Shown: positions 23,143 through 31,663, numbered from the stretch's first letter. The stretch: DNA of 52,996 nucleotides from Streptomyces antioxidans (GCF_000968685.2 NZ_LAKD02000003.1:1-52996); one strand, 5' to 3'. Translations and numbers: made by a program. The notes: generated by a model not told the origin, from the letters alone.

Positions 23143-26100
23143 TCTGGTCCTTTGTAGTGAGGGTTTGGAATCCAGTTGTGAAACCTATCCCAAGCTCCAA
23201 CGATATCAGAGGAGTGGATTTTCCTCGGGAAGGCGATCTCCTTTTCGTGGGCGCTGGGGTTTCCGGGTAGTGCTTTATTCACGTCGATGCCATCGTCGGC
23301 GGTGTCGACTATATAGACGTGGCCATCGCTGCTTGATCCAAAGCGACTGAATGCGTGAGATTTTGATAGGGAGGTGGCCACATACCCGGATTCTGCTGTA
23401 TGTACCCCCGAGATTCCGTAAACGTGCTCCTCCAGGCTCATATTGTCCCCCTTCGGGGAGAAGCCGTTTTCGAATATCTCATCCACTCCTCTCGAATCTC
23501 TCCGGTACCGATGGTTCTTGTTTTCTTGCGGGCAATCCGGTGCGAGCCCCAACGGGTCAGTCTGTCCACCTGGATTGTGAACGTAAGTTCTCGGATTAGG
23601 GGCGGGCTGCAAGCCCAGGGGGTCGGGGGAGGCGTAGCGGGCTGTTTCGGGGTCGTAGTGGCGGAAAAAGTTGTAGTGGAGGCCGGTTTCCGGGTCGGCG
23701 TATTGGCCGGGGAAGCGGAGGGGGCAGTCGGCCGCGCCAGGTGGGGTGGGGAGCGCTGTGCCCCAGAGGGCGGTGCGGTGTTGCCAGGCCAATTCCCCGT
23801 CAGGCGTGACCAGTTCCGTGGGGGTGCCGACCAGGTCCGTGACGATCGCGTGGAAGCGGGTCCCGGATTCTTGGTGCTCGGTTTGGGTCAGGGGGCGGTG
23901 GGTGTCTGGGGCGTAGTCCCAGGTCAGCGTTGTGCCGTCGGTCGCCGTCTGTTCGGCCAGGCGGGTGCCGTCCCAGGTGAACTCGAGGCGGTCGGTGGCC
24001 GTGCCGTCCTTCGCGAGGCGTTGTTTTGCGGTGCGGCGGCCCAGCGGGTCGTAGGTGTAGTGCCAGCGGGCGCCGTCCGGGGTGGTCGCGTCGGTGAGGC
24101 GGTCTTCCGCGTTCCAGGTGTAGGTCCAGGTGCGGGTCTGGCCGTTCAGGAGGCGGCGGGTGCGGTGGGTCAGGCGGCCCTGGGCGTCGTGTTCGTACGT
24201 GGTGCGGCCCGCGTGGTGGATCACCGTGCCGGTGAACTCGCGGTCGCCGGGCGCCTCATGCCCCGGAGCCGTGGCATGGGTCAGGTTGCCCGCCGCGTCG
24301 TAGGCGTAGGTCTCGGTCCAGCCGTGGGCGTGGACCGCCGTCACCCGGCCGACCGGGTCGAGGTCGAAGCGGCGGGTGCCGGAGGTCAGTTCGCGGATCT
24401 CGGTGAGGTGGTCGTCCGGGCGGTAGGCGTACGCCCGGTGCTGGATGAGGGCGTTGGCCGGGCCGGTGACGGTCTGGCCCGTCATGCGGTCCAGGGCGTC
24501 CCACGCCTGGGTCAGGGTCACATCGTCGCCGAAGGTGCGTACCACCTCCCGGCCCGCAGCGTCATGGGTGAAGTTCAGCACGTTGTCCGCCGTGGTGAGC
24601 GTCGTCGGGCGGCCCGCCGCGTCGTACGTCCAGGTCGAGCGCAGGCCGCTCGGGGTGGTCCGCTCCGTGCGGTTGCCCGCCGCGTCGTACGCGTACGACG
24701 TCGTACGGCCGCCCACCGTCTCCGTCAGAATCCGGCCCCGCGCGTCATACGTGCGGCTCAGCTCCGTGTCCGGGTTCGCCGCCCGCGCCAGACGGCTCGC
24801 CGCGTCGTACGCGAACGCCGTCTCCGTGCCGTCCGCCGTACGCGTGGCGACCGTGCGGCCCAGCGCGTCACGCGCGTAGGCCAGCGCCTCGCCCGCGCCG
24901 TTCGTCCGGGATGTCAGGCGGCCCGCCGCATCGTGCTCGTACGACAGCGTACGGCCGTTGAAGTCGGTTTCTGAGGTGAGCCGCCCGGCCCCGTCGTAGG
25001 CATAGGTCCAGCTCAGGCCCTGCGGATTGGTCACCGCCGTCAGCCGCAGCTCGGTGTCGTAGGTGAAGGCGTACGTCGCCCCGTCCGGGTCCGTCCGGGT
25101 CGCCGGGAGGTCGAAGTGGGTGTGGGTGTGGCGGGTGGTGTGACCCGCGGGGTCGGTGTGTTCGGCGAGGTTGCCCTCGGCGTCCCAGGTCCAGGTCTCG
25201 CGGCTGCCGTCCGGCCGGATGCGCCAGGCGGGCTTGCCCTCGATGGTCCAGCCCTGGCGGGTGACCTGGCCCAGGGCGTCGGTGACCCGCGTGACGCGGC
25301 CATGGGTGCCCCGGCGGACCGTGGTCGTATTGCCCAGTGCGTCGGTGACCTCGACCGGCAGGCCCGCCGCGTCGCACACCACGTTCACCGCATGGCCCAG
25401 CGGATCGACGACCGAGGTCAGGTTCCCCGAACCGTCGTAGGCGTAGTGCGTCCGCGCGCCCGTCGGGTCCGTCGTCCGGACGCGGTTGCCCCGTTCGTCA
25501 TAGGCGTGGCGCCACACGGCGCCGTCCGGCTCCCGGACCTCCAGCGGCAGGCCGTACGCGTCATACGCGGCCGTGGCCACCGTGCCGTCCGGGCGGGCGA
25601 CACGTATCAGATTGCCGGAGTCGTCGTACGCGTAGCGCGTGGTGTGGCCCAGCGGATCCGTCACCGACAGCGGCAGGCGGCGCGCCCCCGGATCCCACTC
25701 GGTGCGGGTGGTGTGGCCCAGGGCGTCGGTGCGGGCCACCGTCCGGTACGCCTCGTCGAAGACATAGGTGACGCGGTGGCCGAGCGAGTCCGTGTAGACG
25801 GTGGTGCGGGCCGCCGCGTCGTAGTGGAAGCGGCCGGTCATCATGTCGTCGGAGCCGATGGTGCGCAGCACCCGGCCCCGGTGGTCGTAGACGTACCCGA
25901 AGCTGGTGCCGTTGCGGTCGGTCCACGAGGTGACGCGGTGCTGGTCGTCGTAGGTGAACCGCATTGGCTCGGCGGCGGAGTTGAAGACCTCGGTCAGGTC
26001 GCCCGCGCCGTTGTAGCCGAAGGAGACCAGCGTGGTGCCCCCGCCACCCTCGCCCTCCCCGCCACCTACGCCCAGCAGCCGCAGCCCCGTGACGCGCGCC

Positions 26101-27608
26101 AGCTCCGGATCGGCGTCGACCGCGATGCGGTACCCGCCGGAGTGCGCCACCTCGCGCGGGGTGCCGTCCTCGTCATAGGCGAAGGTGATGGTCCGGCCGT
26201 TGCGGTCCTCGATCGCCTCGAGAGGGAGCTCATTGCCGTTGCCGCCCAGCGGGGTGAAGCGCAGCGTGCGGGCCTGCTCCGGTATCTCGATCCGCATCGT
26301 GCCGCCCGCCGCGCCGTCCCACCGCAGCGGCCAGCGCGGGCCCCGCGCGGGATAGGTGTCCTCCCCCGGCGTCGGCACCCCGTAGCGCAGCACCATCCCG
26401 TCGGCCGTGACGAACACGATCCCGTCCGCGTCCAGCTCCAGCCGCTGGTCCAGCGTGGCCGCCCAGGTGCGGCCGAACCAGCCGCCGCAGGTGTGGCCGG
26501 AGACGAAGGTGCGCTCCAGGACCAGGGGGAGCGCCCCGGGCAGTGACACGTCCGTGGCCGGCAGGACCATCTCGCCGGTCGCGATGTCGACCGGGTCGCC
26601 CTCGCAGTTCCTGTCGCGCGCGTGCCGGTCGTGCGTGCCCTCGCTGTCCGCCCGTCCCGACGCCTCGCCGTCCCGGCCCAGGGCCCGTCTGCGGGCCGCC
26701 AGCCGCTGGGCGGCGGTGCCGCCCGTACGGAGCTCCTTGCGCAGCACGCTCGCACCGCCGGTGGCCAGGGCGAGCAGCAGCGACGGGGTGATCTCGCCCG
26801 CCGCGCGCAGCGGGTTCTTGGACCACATGTCCCAGTTCGTGACCGCCTTCGCGAACTCCTTGGGGTGCTGGGCCGCGTACGCCGCACCGTCCGTCATGCC
26901 CGCCAGCTGCATCGCGAAGCCCTGGGGGTCGCCCTCGATGAGCGAGGCGGGGAGCTCGGCCACGCCCAGGATGCCGTGGTGGACCTTCCACAGCCCGTCC
27001 TTGAGGCCGCTCCCGACCTTCTGCCAGTTGCTCGGCTTGTCCGGGGCCTTCTCCGCCGCCTTGTCGATCTTCTTCTTCGACGCGTCGACGACCAGCTGCA
27101 GCTCCTCGATCAGCTTGTCCAGCCGACCGATACACCCCTCCATCGCGGAGACGCCAGGATCGGTCTCCGAGGGCTTCTCCGGCAGCTGCTCGTCGCCGCG
27201 CGTCACCGCGTCGTTGTACGACTCGACCTTCTTGCCGTGCGCCTTGGACGCCGCACGCGCCGCGTCCGCCTCCTCGATGATCGGCTCACACCGCTTCTGC
27301 ACCGACCGCAGCTTGGTGGCATAGGCCGCCAGCGCACTCGCCGCATGGGTGAACTGGTCATGGCCCGAGGTCAGTTCCTTCGGCAGCCGGTCGACCGATT
27401 TGCGGAACTCGCTCGCGCCCTCGCCCGACCAGTCCGTCAGCTCCAGCGGCCGCAGCTTGTCCTTGCCGTCCTGGAACGCGCCCGCGTACGCGCGCAGCTC
27501 CAGCACCAGATCGTCGATGTCATCCGGATTGCCGGGGATCAGATCCTCGGGCCCCGCGTCTTCCGGTATCCGTATCTGCGGGGGCCGCCCCGCGTCCGGA
27601 TCGCCCAT
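23139..27608 (-). CDS. Rhs-repeat polymorphic toxin with C-terminal ADP-ribosyltransferase tip
   Basis: A 1489-residue protein. Residues about 10-200: helical T7SS-type N-terminal domain (DIDDLVLELRAYAGAF, then DWSGEGASEFRKSVDRL, a WSG turn). About 335-450: DUF6531 (CEGDPVDIATGEMVLPATDV). About 470-1290: many YD/RHS repeats (GxYDxxGRLTxxT). About 1300-1360: Rhs core (FPGQYADPETGLHYNFFRHYDPE, YASPDPLGL, then TDPLGLAP). Last ~128 residues: toxin tip with RRDSRGVDEIFENGF (Arg motif), SGYVATSLS (STS-like) and AHEKEIAFPRKI (E-x-E), the R-S-E pattern of cholera/pertussis-like ADP-ribosyltransferases. The target is unknown. It overlaps its neighbours on both sides. Codon use shifts to lower GC in the tip. 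Confidence 0.9.
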   Translation of the reverse strand: MGDPDAGRPPQIRIPEDAGPEDLIPGNPDDIDDLVLELRAYAGAFQDGKDKLRPLELTDWSGEGASEFRKSVDRLPKELTSGHDQFTHAASALAAYATKLRSVQKRCEPIIEEADAARAASKAHGKKVESYNDAVTRGDEQLPEKPSETDPGVSAMEGCIGRLDKLIEELQLVVDASKKKIDKAAEKAPDKPSNWQKVGSGLKDGLWKVHHGILGVAELPASLIEGDPQGFAMQLAGMTDGAAYAAQHPKEFAKAVTNWDMWSKNPLRAAGEITPSLLLALATGGASVLRKELRTGGTAAQRLAARRRALGRDGEASGRADSEGTHDRHARDRNCEGDPVDIATGEMVLPATDVSLPGALPLVLERTFVSGHTCGGWFGRTWAATLDQRLELDADGIVFVTADGMVLRYGVPTPGEDTYPARGPRWPLRWDGAAGGTMRIEIPEQARTLRFTPLGGNGNELPLEAIEDRNGRTITFAYDEDGTPREVAHSGGYRIAVDADPELARVTGLRLLGVGGGEGEGGGGTTLVSFGYNGAGDLTEVFNSAAEPMRFTYDDQHRVTSWTDRNGTSFGYVYDHRGRVLRTIGSDDMMTGRFHYDAAARTTVYTDSLGHRVTYVFDEAYRTVARTDALGHTTRTEWDPGARRLPLSVTDPLGHTTRYAYDDSGNLIRVARPDGTVATAAYDAYGLPLEVREPDGAVWRHAYDERGNRVRTTDPTGARTHYAYDGSGNLTSVVDPLGHAVNVVCDAAGLPVEVTDALGNTTTVRRGTHGRVTRVTDALGQVTRQGWTIEGKPAWRIRPDGSRETWTWDAEGNLAEHTDPAGHTTRHTHTHFDLPATRTDPDGATYAFTYDTELRLTAVTNPQGLSWTYAYDGAGRLTSETDFNGRTLSYEHDAAGRLTSRTNGAGEALAYARDALGRTVATRTADGTETAFAYDAASRLARAANPDTELSRTYDARGRILTETVGGRTTSYAYDAAGNRTERTTPSGLRSTWTYDAAGRPTTLTTADNVLNFTHDAAGREVVRTFGDDVTLTQAWDALDRMTGQTVTGPANALIQHRAYAYRPDDHLTEIRELTSGTRRFDLDPVGRVTAVHAHGWTETYAYDAAGNLTHATAPGHEAPGDREFTGTVIHHAGRTTYEHDAQGRLTHRTRRLLNGQTRTWTYTWNAEDRLTDATTPDGARWHYTYDPLGRRTAKQRLAKDGTATDRLEFTWDGTRLAEQTATDGTTLTWDYAPDTHRPLTQTEHQESGTRFHAIVTDLVGTPTELVTPDGELAWQHRTALWGTALPTPPGAADCPLRFPGQYADPETGLHYNFFRHYDPETARYASPDPLGLQPAPNPRTYVHNPGGQTDPLGLAPDCPQENKNHRYRRDSRGVDEIFENGFSPKGDNMSLEEHVYGISGVHTAESGYVATSLSKSHAFSRFGSSSDGHVYIVDTADDGIDVNKALPGNPSAHEKEIAFPRKIHSSDIVGAWDRFHNWIPNPHYKGPE

Positions 27609-28129
27609 CAGGACTCGTCCCCGTACTCACGCTGCAACCCGCGCGCGAACTTCGACAGCGCCGTGTCCTCCGGGCGCTTCTCCATCTCCGGCGCGCCCAC
27701 GTGCTCCCACGACCACGTGCCCGCCGCGCCCGAGGGGAGCTTGGCCATGTTCGCGTCCGAGGGCCAGAAGTCCTTGATCCGCATCAGATCCGCCAGCATG
27801 TACCCGGCTATCGCCTCGTACAGCCGCTCCACCACCGCGTCCGCGTGATCGGCCAGCTCGCCCATGCCGAAGCCCCATGCGCTGAGGAAGTTCTTGCCCG
27901 ACTCCAGGAGTTCGGGCGCGCCGCAGTGCTGGAGATGGGCCGCCAGCTTCTCCTGGCCGTTCTTCACGGCACGGGCCCCGACGACCGACTCCTCCAGCGG
28001 GGCGATCAGGCCCTTCACCGACTCGATCTCGATCTTGTAGCCGTCGGCACCCTCGTTGCCGCCGTACTTGCCGTGCTCACCGCCCTCGCTGGGGGCGCGG
28101 TGCACATTCCGGGCGTCAGGATCCGCCAC
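27608..28129 (-). CDS. WXG100/ESX-like helical partner of the Rhs toxin
   Basis: A 173-residue mostly helical soluble protein. A charged N-terminal stretch is followed by two predicted helices around FLSAWGFGMGELADHADAVV (WGFG turn) and LYEAIAGYMLADLMRIKDFW. Length and WxG-like turn suggest a type VII secretion partner or chaperone, but I cannot assign a named family. Start at GTG 28129. It overlaps the upstream SseB-like gene by 14 bases, and its stop overlaps the Rhs start by 1 base, so stoichiometric translation with the toxin is likely. Role in delivery is inferred from position. Confidence 0.7.
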   Translation of the reverse strand: MADPDARNVHRAPSEGGEHGKYGGNEGADGYKIEIESVKGLIAPLEESVVGARAVKNGQEKLAAHLQHCGAPELLESGKNFLSAWGFGMGELADHADAVVERLYEAIAGYMLADLMRIKDFWPSDANMAKLPSGAAGTWSWEHVGAPEMEKRPEDTALSKFARGLQREYGDES

Positions 28130-28544
28130 GCTCTGCCCCCTCCTCGCGGCCTTCCGCTTCCTGGCCGTCCGTGTCGCGCAGCGTCCGCGCGTCCAGCAGG
28201 AAGGGGCGCTCGCCCAGCGGATCCACCAGCGCCCTTACGCCCTCGGGCAACAGGCCCACCAGGTCCTCGACGGTCGTGGACGCCCAGCCGCACGCCCCCG
28301 CGAAGCGCGCGAGCCCTTCGAGCGAGGTGAAGACCGGTACGAGCGGGCCGCCTTCGGCGGTCTCCGAGACCAGGAAGCCCGGCTCCTCCGGACGCTGGAA
28401 GTACAGCCGCGCCTTCCGTAGCGCCGCCCACTTCTCCCGCTCCGGCATCCGCGCGGCGGTCTCCTGGCGAACGAGGTCCGCCAGTGTCGTTCTGCCCGCC
28501 TGACCAGGTGGTCTGCTGTCCCCTCCCCCAAACATGCGGGCCAT
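28116..28544 (-). CDS. SseB-like domain protein, first gene of the Rhs operon
   Basis: A 142-residue protein. The central part EPGFLVSETAEGGPLVPVFTSLEGLARF followed by LVGLLPEGVRALVDPLGERPFLL resembles the SseB N-terminal domain found in many streptomycete proteins near secreted effectors. The C-terminus is an acidic Glu/Gly-rich tail. Start at ATG 28544 (MARMFGG); an in-frame ATG at 28535 is equally possible. It is the first gene of a four-gene overlapping operon with the WXG-like, Rhs and immunity genes. Possibly a chaperone or secretion adaptor. Confidence 0.65.
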   Translation of the reverse strand: MARMFGGGDSRPPGQAGRTTLADLVRQETAARMPEREKWAALRKARLYFQRPEEPGFLVSETAEGGPLVPVFTSLEGLARFAGACGWASTTVEDLVGLLPEGVRALVDPLGERPFLLDARTLRDTDGQEAEGREEGAERGGS

Positions 28545-28600
28545 CTTCGCACAGGTGACTGACACCAGTGGTGACCGCCGTGCGACGCGGCGTGATGGAA

Positions 28601-28634
28601 AGGCGGCCGCCCCGGTTGCCCGGAGCGGCCGCCT
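28601..28634 (-). terminator. Terminator of the ThuA gene
   Basis: AGGCGGCCGC (28601-28610) pairs perfectly with GCGGCCGCCT (28625-28634), extended inside by CCGG pairs, 25 bases beyond the ThuA stop on the minus strand and followed there by TTTCC. It also isolates the Rhs operon promoter (about 28545-28600). Confidence 0.78.
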
Positions 28635-28658
28635 GTGCCGGGGGTTTTCAGGCTGGGG

Positions 28659-29522
28659 TCACCCCGCACCGCCGAGCCACTTCAGCCCGTCGAGCAGGAA
28701 CCGGTTCTGCGTCTCGCTCGCGAAGGTGGACGACAGGGGGGTGTTGTGCTCGTAGTCCATCGCGTTGTGCCCGAAGTTCGCGTACAGCATCTTGTACTTG
28801 CTGTTCGTCCACAGGATCGGGTAGTAGCCGTCGTACCAGGTCTGGTCGGGGTCGGTGCCCAGCGGGAAGCTGCTCGGGTCGATGGAGGCCAGGATCTTGA
28901 TGTCCGGGTTCTGCCGCAGGTCCTTCGACCAGCTGTACCACTCGCTGACCGACGAGGTGAAGGTGGCGGGCAGCGCCTTGGTGGACGGGTGGGTCCGGTC
29001 CTCGACCCGCAGGGTGGCCGTGGTCGGGCCCCAGGTGTTGGACGTGAAGTTGCCGCTGCCGAGGAACTCGTCGTGGTACCAGGGCCAGCTCTGCGCCTCG
29101 GTGGTGAACGCCGCCACGTGGAACCCCATCCAGGCGCCGCCCGCGCGCATATAGCGCTCGAATCCGGCCCGTTGGGCGGCGGACTGCGGCAGGTCGTCGA
29201 GGAACAGCACCACCTGGTAGTCGTCGGTCCCGATGTCGTTGAGCTGGTTCCAGTCGTTGCTCGCCGTATAGGTGAAGCCGTTCTGTTCGGCCTGCTTCGG
29301 GAACCAGTCGTTCGCCTCGTGGACGAAGTTGATGTGGGCGGCGTCCCACGTCCCGTTGTACAGGGCCAGCACCTTGAACGGCGCGGCCGTGCCGCGCGCC
29401 GTCGCGTGGACGGGCGCGACCGCCAGCCCCAACAGCGTGGCCAGCAGCACCAGTAGCCGTATGGCCACGGACGCTTTCGTCTTCTTGGACGTGATGTCTC
29501 TGCTCTCCGGGCTCTCCGGCAT
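28659..29522 (-). CDS. Secreted ThuA domain-containing protein
   Basis: A 287-residue protein. Residues 1-45 form a signal sequence (SKKTKASVAIRLLVLLATLLGLAVAPVHATARG). The mature part is a ThuA-like glutamine-amidotransferase fold: FKVLALYNGTWDAAHINFV, YQVVLFLDDLPQSAAQRAGFERYM, GGAWMGFHVAAF, and the C-terminal YANFGHNAMDYEH. ThuA proteins are linked to disaccharide/trehalose or glycan use. In streptomycetes secreted ones are often fused to or near carbohydrate-binding domains; no such domain is present here. ATG at 29522. Preceded by a clear promoter with an operator-like dyad. Confidence 0.9.
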   Translation of the reverse strand: MPESPESRDITSKKTKASVAIRLLVLLATLLGLAVAPVHATARGTAAPFKVLALYNGTWDAAHINFVHEANDWFPKQAEQNGFTYTASNDWNQLNDIGTDDYQVVLFLDDLPQSAAQRAGFERYMRAGGAWMGFHVAAFTTEAQSWPWYHDEFLGSGNFTSNTWGPTTATLRVEDRTHPSTKALPATFTSSVSEWYSWSKDLRQNPDIKILASIDPSSFPLGTDPDQTWYDGYYPILWTNSKYKMLYANFGHNAMDYEHNTPLSSTFASETQNRFLLDGLKWLGGAG

Positions 29523-29843
29523 GTGCGCTCCTCGCTGTGCGGCTGATGCCGCTGTCGCGGGTGGGGGGTGAACTTCGCAGATGAGCGAGGTGAACTTAAA
29601 GGTCTGAACCAAACTCGTCAAGAGATCGCGAAGCATGCGTCTTGATGCGTATCGATGAGTCTCGATGGATCTCAATGGGTAAATGACGGGCATTTTCTGG
29701 TCATTCGTCCGGGGGGCCACGGGTCGGTGAGAGAGGTCCTGGCCGGGAAGTACAAGATCGGCGGGGTCTACCGGTTTTGTCCGCGGGTGGCCGACCCTGG
29801 AAGGGCGGTCCAGCGCAGGGCCGTATCCCTGGAAGGAGCGGTC
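29523..29843. other. 321-base divergent promoter region (ThuA / MBL genes)
   Basis: No gene. The half next to ThuA holds its promoter (29593-29621). The middle (29630-29680) is relatively A/T-rich with several GATG/TCGATG/TCAATG near-repeats. The MBL-side promoter is not obvious; GGAAGGAG at 29831-29838 is the MBL ribosome binding site. Confidence 0.6.
29593..29621 (-). promoter_or_regulatory. Promoter of ThuA gene with GGT-N4-ACC operator in the spacer
   Basis: On the minus strand: -35 TTGACG (29616-29621), exactly 17 bases, -10 TAAGTT (29593-29598). The spacer holds TTTGGTTCAGACCTT, a GGT-N4-ACC dyad close to the TGGTCTAGACCA type sites bound by HutC/GntR sugar-responsive repressors such as DasR. 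Repression by such a protein is inferred. Confidence 0.55.
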
Positions 29844-30713
29844 ATGGACGACTGGTACGTGGACCAGCGCTGTACCAATTGCGATGTCGCCCGGCAGTTG
29901 GCACCCGAGCTGATCAGTGAGGTCGGCGGGAAGTCGGAGATCGTGCGTCAGCCGCGCGATGAGGCGGAGACGCGGCGCCTGCACGCGGCCGTCTTCGCTT
30001 GCCCCACCCGCTCGATCCGACAGGCGTCCGGCCAGCCGGTCCGGGCGTTCGACCCGTTCCCCATGGCGCTGGATGATGGGGTGCTGATCTGCGGCCACAA
30101 CTCCCAGCACACCGCCGGGGCCAACTCCTTTCTGCTGCCGCGGCCGTCCGGCACGGCGATGATGATCGACACGCCGCGCTGGAGCCGCGAGCTGGCCGGG
30201 CGTTACGCGGCGCCGGGCCCCGTCACCGATGTGCTGCTGACCCACCGCGACCACGCCGCACACGGCCGTCGCTACGCGGACCACTTCGGCGCCCGGCTGT
30301 GGATCCACGAGGGCGACCTGGACGCGGCGCCCGACGCGGACCGGGTGATCCGGGGGACGGAGCCCGTGGAGATCGGCGAGGGGGTCACGGCCCATCCACT
30401 GCCGGGCCACACCCGGGGCAGTGTGCTCTACCTCGCGGACGACCGGTACTGCTTCAGCGGTGACAGCATCTATTGGTCGCGCGCGATCGGCGATCTGGCC
30501 GTCGCGGAGAGCGTGACCTGGTACTCCATTGAGGAGCTGGCCGCCTCACTGACGAGGGTGGCCGGACGGCTGCGGTGCGAGTGGATCCTGCCGGGGCACG
30601 GGGACCGGTGCCGTCTGGACGCCGACGAGATGTCACGGCGACTGCGGGCGCTGGCGGAGCGCACGGCGCTGCTGCGGCCCCGGCCGATCGACTTCACGGC
30701 CGTCCGCTGGTGA
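29844..30713 (+). CDS. Ferredoxin-like/metallo-beta-lactamase-fold hydrolase
   Basis: A 289-residue protein. The N-terminal 60 residues form a short ferredoxin-like module (QRCTNCDVARQLAPELI, then FACPTRSIRQ). This is followed by an MBL-fold domain: THRDHAAHGRRYADHF (metal ligands in an HxDHxxH arrangement), LPGHTRGSVLYLADDRYCFSGDSI (His and Asp ligands) and ILPGHGDRCR. Only three Cys remain in the N-terminal module (Cys10, Cys13 and the Cys of ACPT), so a full 4Fe-4S cluster is doubtful. The reaction is unknown: hydrolase or redox enzyme. Start at ATG 29844 with GGAAGGAG 5-12 bases upstream. Confidence 0.85.
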   Translation: MDDWYVDQRCTNCDVARQLAPELISEVGGKSEIVRQPRDEAETRRLHAAVFACPTRSIRQASGQPVRAFDPFPMALDDGVLICGHNSQHTAGANSFLLPRPSGTAMMIDTPRWSRELAGRYAAPGPVTDVLLTHRDHAAHGRRYADHFGARLWIHEGDLDAAPDADRVIRGTEPVEIGEGVTAHPLPGHTRGSVLYLADDRYCFSGDSIYWSRAIGDLAVAESVTWYSIEELAASLTRVAGRLRCEWILPGHGDRCRLDADEMSRRLRALAERTALLRPRPIDFTAVRW

Positions 30714-30748
30714 CGCGCGGCCGGGTGACGGAGAGGGCGCGATCGCGT

Positions 30749-30784
30749 CCGGCGGGGGCCCGGTGACCACTGGGCCCCCGCCGG
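30749..30784 (+). terminator. Terminator after the MBL-fold gene
   Basis: CCGGCGGGGGCCC (30749-30761) pairs perfectly with 30772-30784 with a 10-base loop, 36 bases after the stop at 30713. Confidence 0.8.
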
Positions 30785-30953
30785 AGTGAGCACCGGGCTT
30801 CTGTAGGAAGTCGACAGGGAGGGGCACGCGCCCCTGTGGGTGCCCGATTCCTCCTCGAGCGCTTTGGCCCGATAGTTTGCGGGGGTAGGGGTCGGCACGC
30901 GCCGTGACGTCCCGCAGGAACATCGACAGAGATCGACAAGAGAAGGTGGTCCC

Positions 30954-31658
30954 TTGAGCCGCTCGGTTCTCGTCACCGGAGGCAACCGCGGCATCGGCCT
31001 CGCCATCGCCCGTGCCTTCGCGGACGCTGGCGACAAGGTCGCCATCACCTACCGGTCCGGTGAGCCACCGGCCGGCTTCCTCGCGGTCAAGTGCGACATC
31101 ACCGAGCCGGAGGAGGTCGAGCAGGCGTACAAGGAGATCGAGGAGAAGCACGGCACGGTCGAGGTCCTGGTGGCCAATGCCGGGGTCACCCGCGACCAGC
31201 TGTTGATGCGGATGACCGAGGAGGACTTCTCCGACGTACTCGAGACCAACCTCACCGGCACGTTCCGCGTGGTCAAGCGGGCCAACCGGGGGATGCTGCG
31301 GGCCCGTAAGGGACGGGTGGTGCTGATCTCGTCGGTCGTCGGGCTGATGGGTTCGGCCGGTCAGGCGAACTACGCCGCGTCCAAGGCGGGCCTGGTGGGC
31401 TTCGCCCGCTCCCTCGCCCGTGAGCTGGGCTCGCGCAACATCACCGTCAATGTGGTCGCGCCCGGATTCGTCGACACGGACATGACGCGCGCGCTCAACG
31501 ACGACCAGCGCGAGAACATCGTGAAGCAGGTACCGCTCGCGCGTTACGCGCAGCCCGAGGAGATCGCCGCCTCGGTCCGCTTCCTGGCCTCCGACGAGGC
31601 CGCGTACATCACTGGAGCCGTCATCCCCGTCGACGGCGGATTGGGCATGGGTCACTGA
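30954..31658 (+). CDS. fabG: 3-oxoacyl-ACP reductase FabG
   Basis: A 234-residue classical SDR that reduces 3-oxoacyl-ACP with NADPH in type II fatty acid synthesis. Motifs: TGGNRGIG (cofactor), NAGVTRDQLLMRM, the catalytic Ser in LISSVVGLMGSAGQANYAASKAG with Tyr-x-x-x-Lys (YAASK), and the FabG end ITGAVIPVDGGLGMGH. The start is an unusual TTG at 30954 (protein MSRSVLVTGGNRG) with GAAGGTGG upstream; no ATG or GTG would include the cofactor motif. Five bases separate it from fabI, so it forms an operon. Confidence 0.95.
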   Translation: MSRSVLVTGGNRGIGLAIARAFADAGDKVAITYRSGEPPAGFLAVKCDITEPEEVEQAYKEIEEKHGTVEVLVANAGVTRDQLLMRMTEEDFSDVLETNLTGTFRVVKRANRGMLRARKGRVVLISSVVGLMGSAGQANYAASKAGLVGFARSLARELGSRNITVNVVAPGFVDTDMTRALNDDQRENIVKQVPLARYAQPEEIAASVRFLASDEAAYITGAVIPVDGGLGMGH

Positions 31659-31663
31659 ACGTC

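Noticed and set aside
22723..28544. CRISPR-like periodicity in the Rhs gene
   Set aside because: The regular spacing comes from YD/RHS protein repeats in one frame; there are no identical repeats separated by unique spacers.
20400..28600. Whole accessory region as an integrated mobile element
   Set aside because: I see no integrase, transposase, tRNA attachment site or flanking direct repeats. The tldD remnant points to recombination but does not define an element.
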